A stretch of 64,000 nt of DNA from Saccharopolyspora soli (GTDB taxonomy: Bacteria > Actinomycetota > Actinomycetes > Mycobacteriales > Pseudonocardiaceae): the NCBI RefSeq assembly GCF_022678645.1, contig NZ_JALBWV010000002.1, forward strand, positions 62,001 through 126,000, in the 5' to 3' direction. Made by a program: the position numbers and the translations under genes. The notes under the pieces were generated by a model. It was not told the DNA's origin. It did no database searches and saw nothing but the letters and a program-made list of their open reading frames with translations. Of this stretch, positions 62,275 to 64,000 are shown one piece after another; positions within the stretch are counted from its first letter, which is position 1; each line of letters opens with the position of its first letter.

Positions 62275-64000
62275 GACCGGCGCTTCCTCTCGGGCTTGTC
62301 CTTCTTGCTGGCGATCTCCATCTTGTGGTTGGACGATCTGGTCAGATGCGGCAGCGACTTGAGCAGGTACCCGCCCTGCTGACCGCTGGGTTTGCCGTCC
62401 TTGCCCCGGCGTTCGGCCCCGCCTTGGCCCGAGGTGTGCTTCCAGAACTCGAAACCCTCGTCGAACTCCTCCGTGCCCTTCGCAGCCCACGGCTCGCCCG
62501 GCGGGTACCAGACCTTCGAAGCGTCCACCGTGTTCGGGTCCAGGACCTCGGCGATCTGCGGCCACAGCGTGCGGGGTAGATCTCCCAGCGATGCGCGGAA
62601 CTCGTCGATCAACAGCGTCAGCTGGTCGAGCGCCAACGAGGTCGAGCCGTTGCCGTAACGGGCACCGGACGACTGGATCTCGGCCGCAACCACGGTGATC
62701 CGGCAACTTCCGAAACCCAACGGTCGACCGCCCCCGATGTGCTGCAACAGCCCGTCCCGCCGCAGCGCTCGCCCCGGTTGCAGCGCGGCGAGCAACCCAC
62801 CGAGCTGCGCCCGGTCGATGTCGGTGAAGGTGATGTCAGCGGTGAAGCTGGTGTTGGCCGGAAACGCCTCGGCCTCGGCGGTCATTTTCTTGTCGAGCTG
62901 GTGTTTGCGGGCTTTCTCGCGGCCGTTCGGTTCTGGTGTGTGCCAGTAGTACTTCCGGCCCCGCAGCTGGCGACTCCCGCGTCCTTTCTGGAGATCTGCT
63001 TCCGAACCCCACTCGCGCAGCGGCGGGTTCCCCTTGCTCGCGATCGTTCCGTCAACGCTGGTGTTGTCCAGGTAGAACTGCCCGGCGCCAGGTCGCGGTG
63101 CACCCATTGGCGGGAGCGTGACGTGCTCGGGCGTCACCGGACCGTTCGCCAGAGCGTCCCCGAATCGCACGTGTCCCTGGTAGGAACGCTGCGCTGCGGC
63201 GTCCTTCGGACCGGACAGATCTGCGGACCCGAACAGGCGGCAGCTCGCGCACAACTCGTGGTTCGACGTGCATGGCTTGAACTTGCCAGCGCGTTCTCCG
63301 GCGGAAGTTGCGCCGAAGTGCCGCCAAGCCATGGCAAGGCCCAGTTCGGTTATGCCGTACCTGTTGCGCTTCACCCACACCGGCTGGCCTTTGCGCAGGT
63401 CAGGACTGGCTCGATAGCGGTGTCCGACTTCGAAGATCTGCTCGGGACCGTTCTTGGCCTTGCGCTTGATCGTCACTGGCGCGGTGACCTCATCGCCGCG
63501 CTCTTCGCGCTGCTTGGTGCGTTGGTCATCCGTGCCCTGCACCAGCGCTTTGAAACGGTCCCAGACCTCCACTGGGATCGCGCCGGTTTCCCCGGTGAGC
63601 TTGCGGATGTGGGCGCGGTAGGTCTGCTCGTCGTCCCGCGAATCGCGGATGAAGACCACCCACTCGCCATCTTTGGCGCGCTCGACGTCGATCGGGCGGC
63701 CGTGCGAACCCCGCTCTTTCACGTTCAGCCGCGCTCCGGATATCAGCGGGTCTGCGCTGTTCAGGTCGTGCAGCAGCTCCTGGTCGAGGCGATCGCTGCG
63801 CATATCGCCGGGCGCGCAGAAGCGCACTTCTGGTGGTCGTCCATCCTGCGGCGGTACTTCGACCACGGCCAGCAGACGATCTCCGCCGGATTCCACCTGG
63901 TCCCGGTACGACGGGACGAAATCCTCGTCGAGCACGCGCAGACAACTGCCGGTCAGGGTTTCGTGCAACGCCCGGGTGGCACCCTTGAGCGACGAGCCCG
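62271..64000 (-). CDS. TIGR03986-type CRISPR RAMP protein (5-prime end outside window)
   Basis: About 576 residues are visible. The first readable residues GSSLKGATRALHETLTGSC are the classic RAMP glycine-Lys motif, so the gene begins beyond 64000. Cysteines in CTSNHELCASCRLFG could bind zinc, and GGGRPLGFGSCRITVV is a typical glycine-rich loop. The length and layout fit the TIGR03986 family found in type III-D loci. It is coupled to cas10 by a four-base overlap. Confidence 0.82.
   Translation of the reverse strand, partial: GSSLKGATRALHETLTGSCLRVLDEDFVPSYRDQVESGGDRLLAVVEVPPQDGRPPEVRFCAPGDMRSDRLDQELLHDLNSADPLISGARLNVKERGSHGRPIDVERAKDGEWVVFIRDSRDDEQTYRAHIRKLTGETGAIPVEVWDRFKALVQGTDDQRTKQREERGDEVTAPVTIKRKAKNGPEQIFEVGHRYRASPDLRKGQPVWVKRNRYGITELGLAMAWRHFGATSAGERAGKFKPCTSNHELCASCRLFGSADLSGPKDAAAQRSYQGHVRFGDALANGPVTPEHVTLPPMGAPRPGAGQFYLDNTSVDGTIASKGNPPLREWGSEADLQKGRGSRQLRGRKYYWHTPEPNGREKARKHQLDKKMTAEAEAFPANTSFTADITFTDIDRAQLGGLLAALQPGRALRRDGLLQHIGGGRPLGFGSCRITVVAAEIQSSGARYGNGSTSLALDQLTLLIDEFRASLGDLPRTLWPQIAEVLDPNTVDASKVWYPPGEPWAAKGTEEFDEGFEFWKHTSGQGGAERRGKDGKPSGQQGGYLLKSLPHLTRSSNHKMEIASKKDKPERKRRS

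Overview
The window is high-GC actinobacterial DNA. Gene starts are often GTG, coding regions are tightly packed, and long antisense frames stay open because of GC bias. The gene set points to a Pseudonocardiales organism, probably Saccharopolyspora or a relative: carbohydrate ABC operon without its own ATPase, an orn/tRNA-His pair, DUF397/Scr1-type regulators, an Rv1733c-like protein, and a 13E12-type DUF222-HNH protein. The species assignment is inference.

Layout. 1-344: start of an acyltransferase (polyketide synthase or FabD-like) gene leaving the window on the minus strand. 965-6443: LacI regulator, ADP-ribosylglycohydrolase-family enzyme, Tat lipoprotein sugar-binding protein and two permeases. 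6494-10369: a giant P-loop NTPase joined through one membrane helix to a periplasmic-binding-protein-like sensor. 10.4-30 kb: mostly housekeeping and metabolism. This includes tRNA-Lys, an L,D-transpeptidase, tRNA-His with orn, an acyl-CoA ligase, a TPP riboswitch with thiD-tenA, a DivIVA-like coiled-coil protein, an iron-regulated siderophore-type acyltransferase and a decayed NRPS-MbtH protein, a luciferase-like oxidoreductase, ctaB, a MazEF-type module, a PIG-L deacetylase and a snapalysin-like protease.

30.0-50.7 kb is the most striking part. A plus-strand run of nine coupled or near-coupled genes encodes a GrpE-like factor, Hsp70-1, a helical/beta-sandwich protein, a zinc-ribbon GTPase, a GTPase-associated protein (GAP1 type), a membrane-anchored zinc-ribbon GTPase, a 46-residue membrane peptide, Hsp70-2 and a vWA protein. 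Facing it on the minus strand are a RES toxin with its antitoxin, Hsp70-3 and a 1256-residue TPR-CHAT caspase-like protein. I read this as a predicted chaperone/GTPase/protease conflict or stress-signalling system.

52-64 kb is a CRISPR region. Three short, partly decayed arrays share the same repeat and the same leader, all with the leader on the right. They are interspersed with a Scr1-type regulator plus DUF397 pair and an HNH protein. They lie next to a minus-strand type III operon with four-base overlaps throughout: TIGR03986-type RAMP, small Cas10 with GGDD, short RAMP, Csx10-like, double-RAMP Csm3-like fusion, Csx19-like. This looks like subtype III-D or a relative. No cas1, cas2, cas6 or CARF effector is in view.

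A roughly 200-base structured repeat occurs four times (12.4, 32.4, 43.4 and 45.1 kb). Each copy begins within a few tens of bases after a stop codon and lies in the same orientation as the gene it follows. It looks like a family of 3-prime-end elements that I do not recognise.
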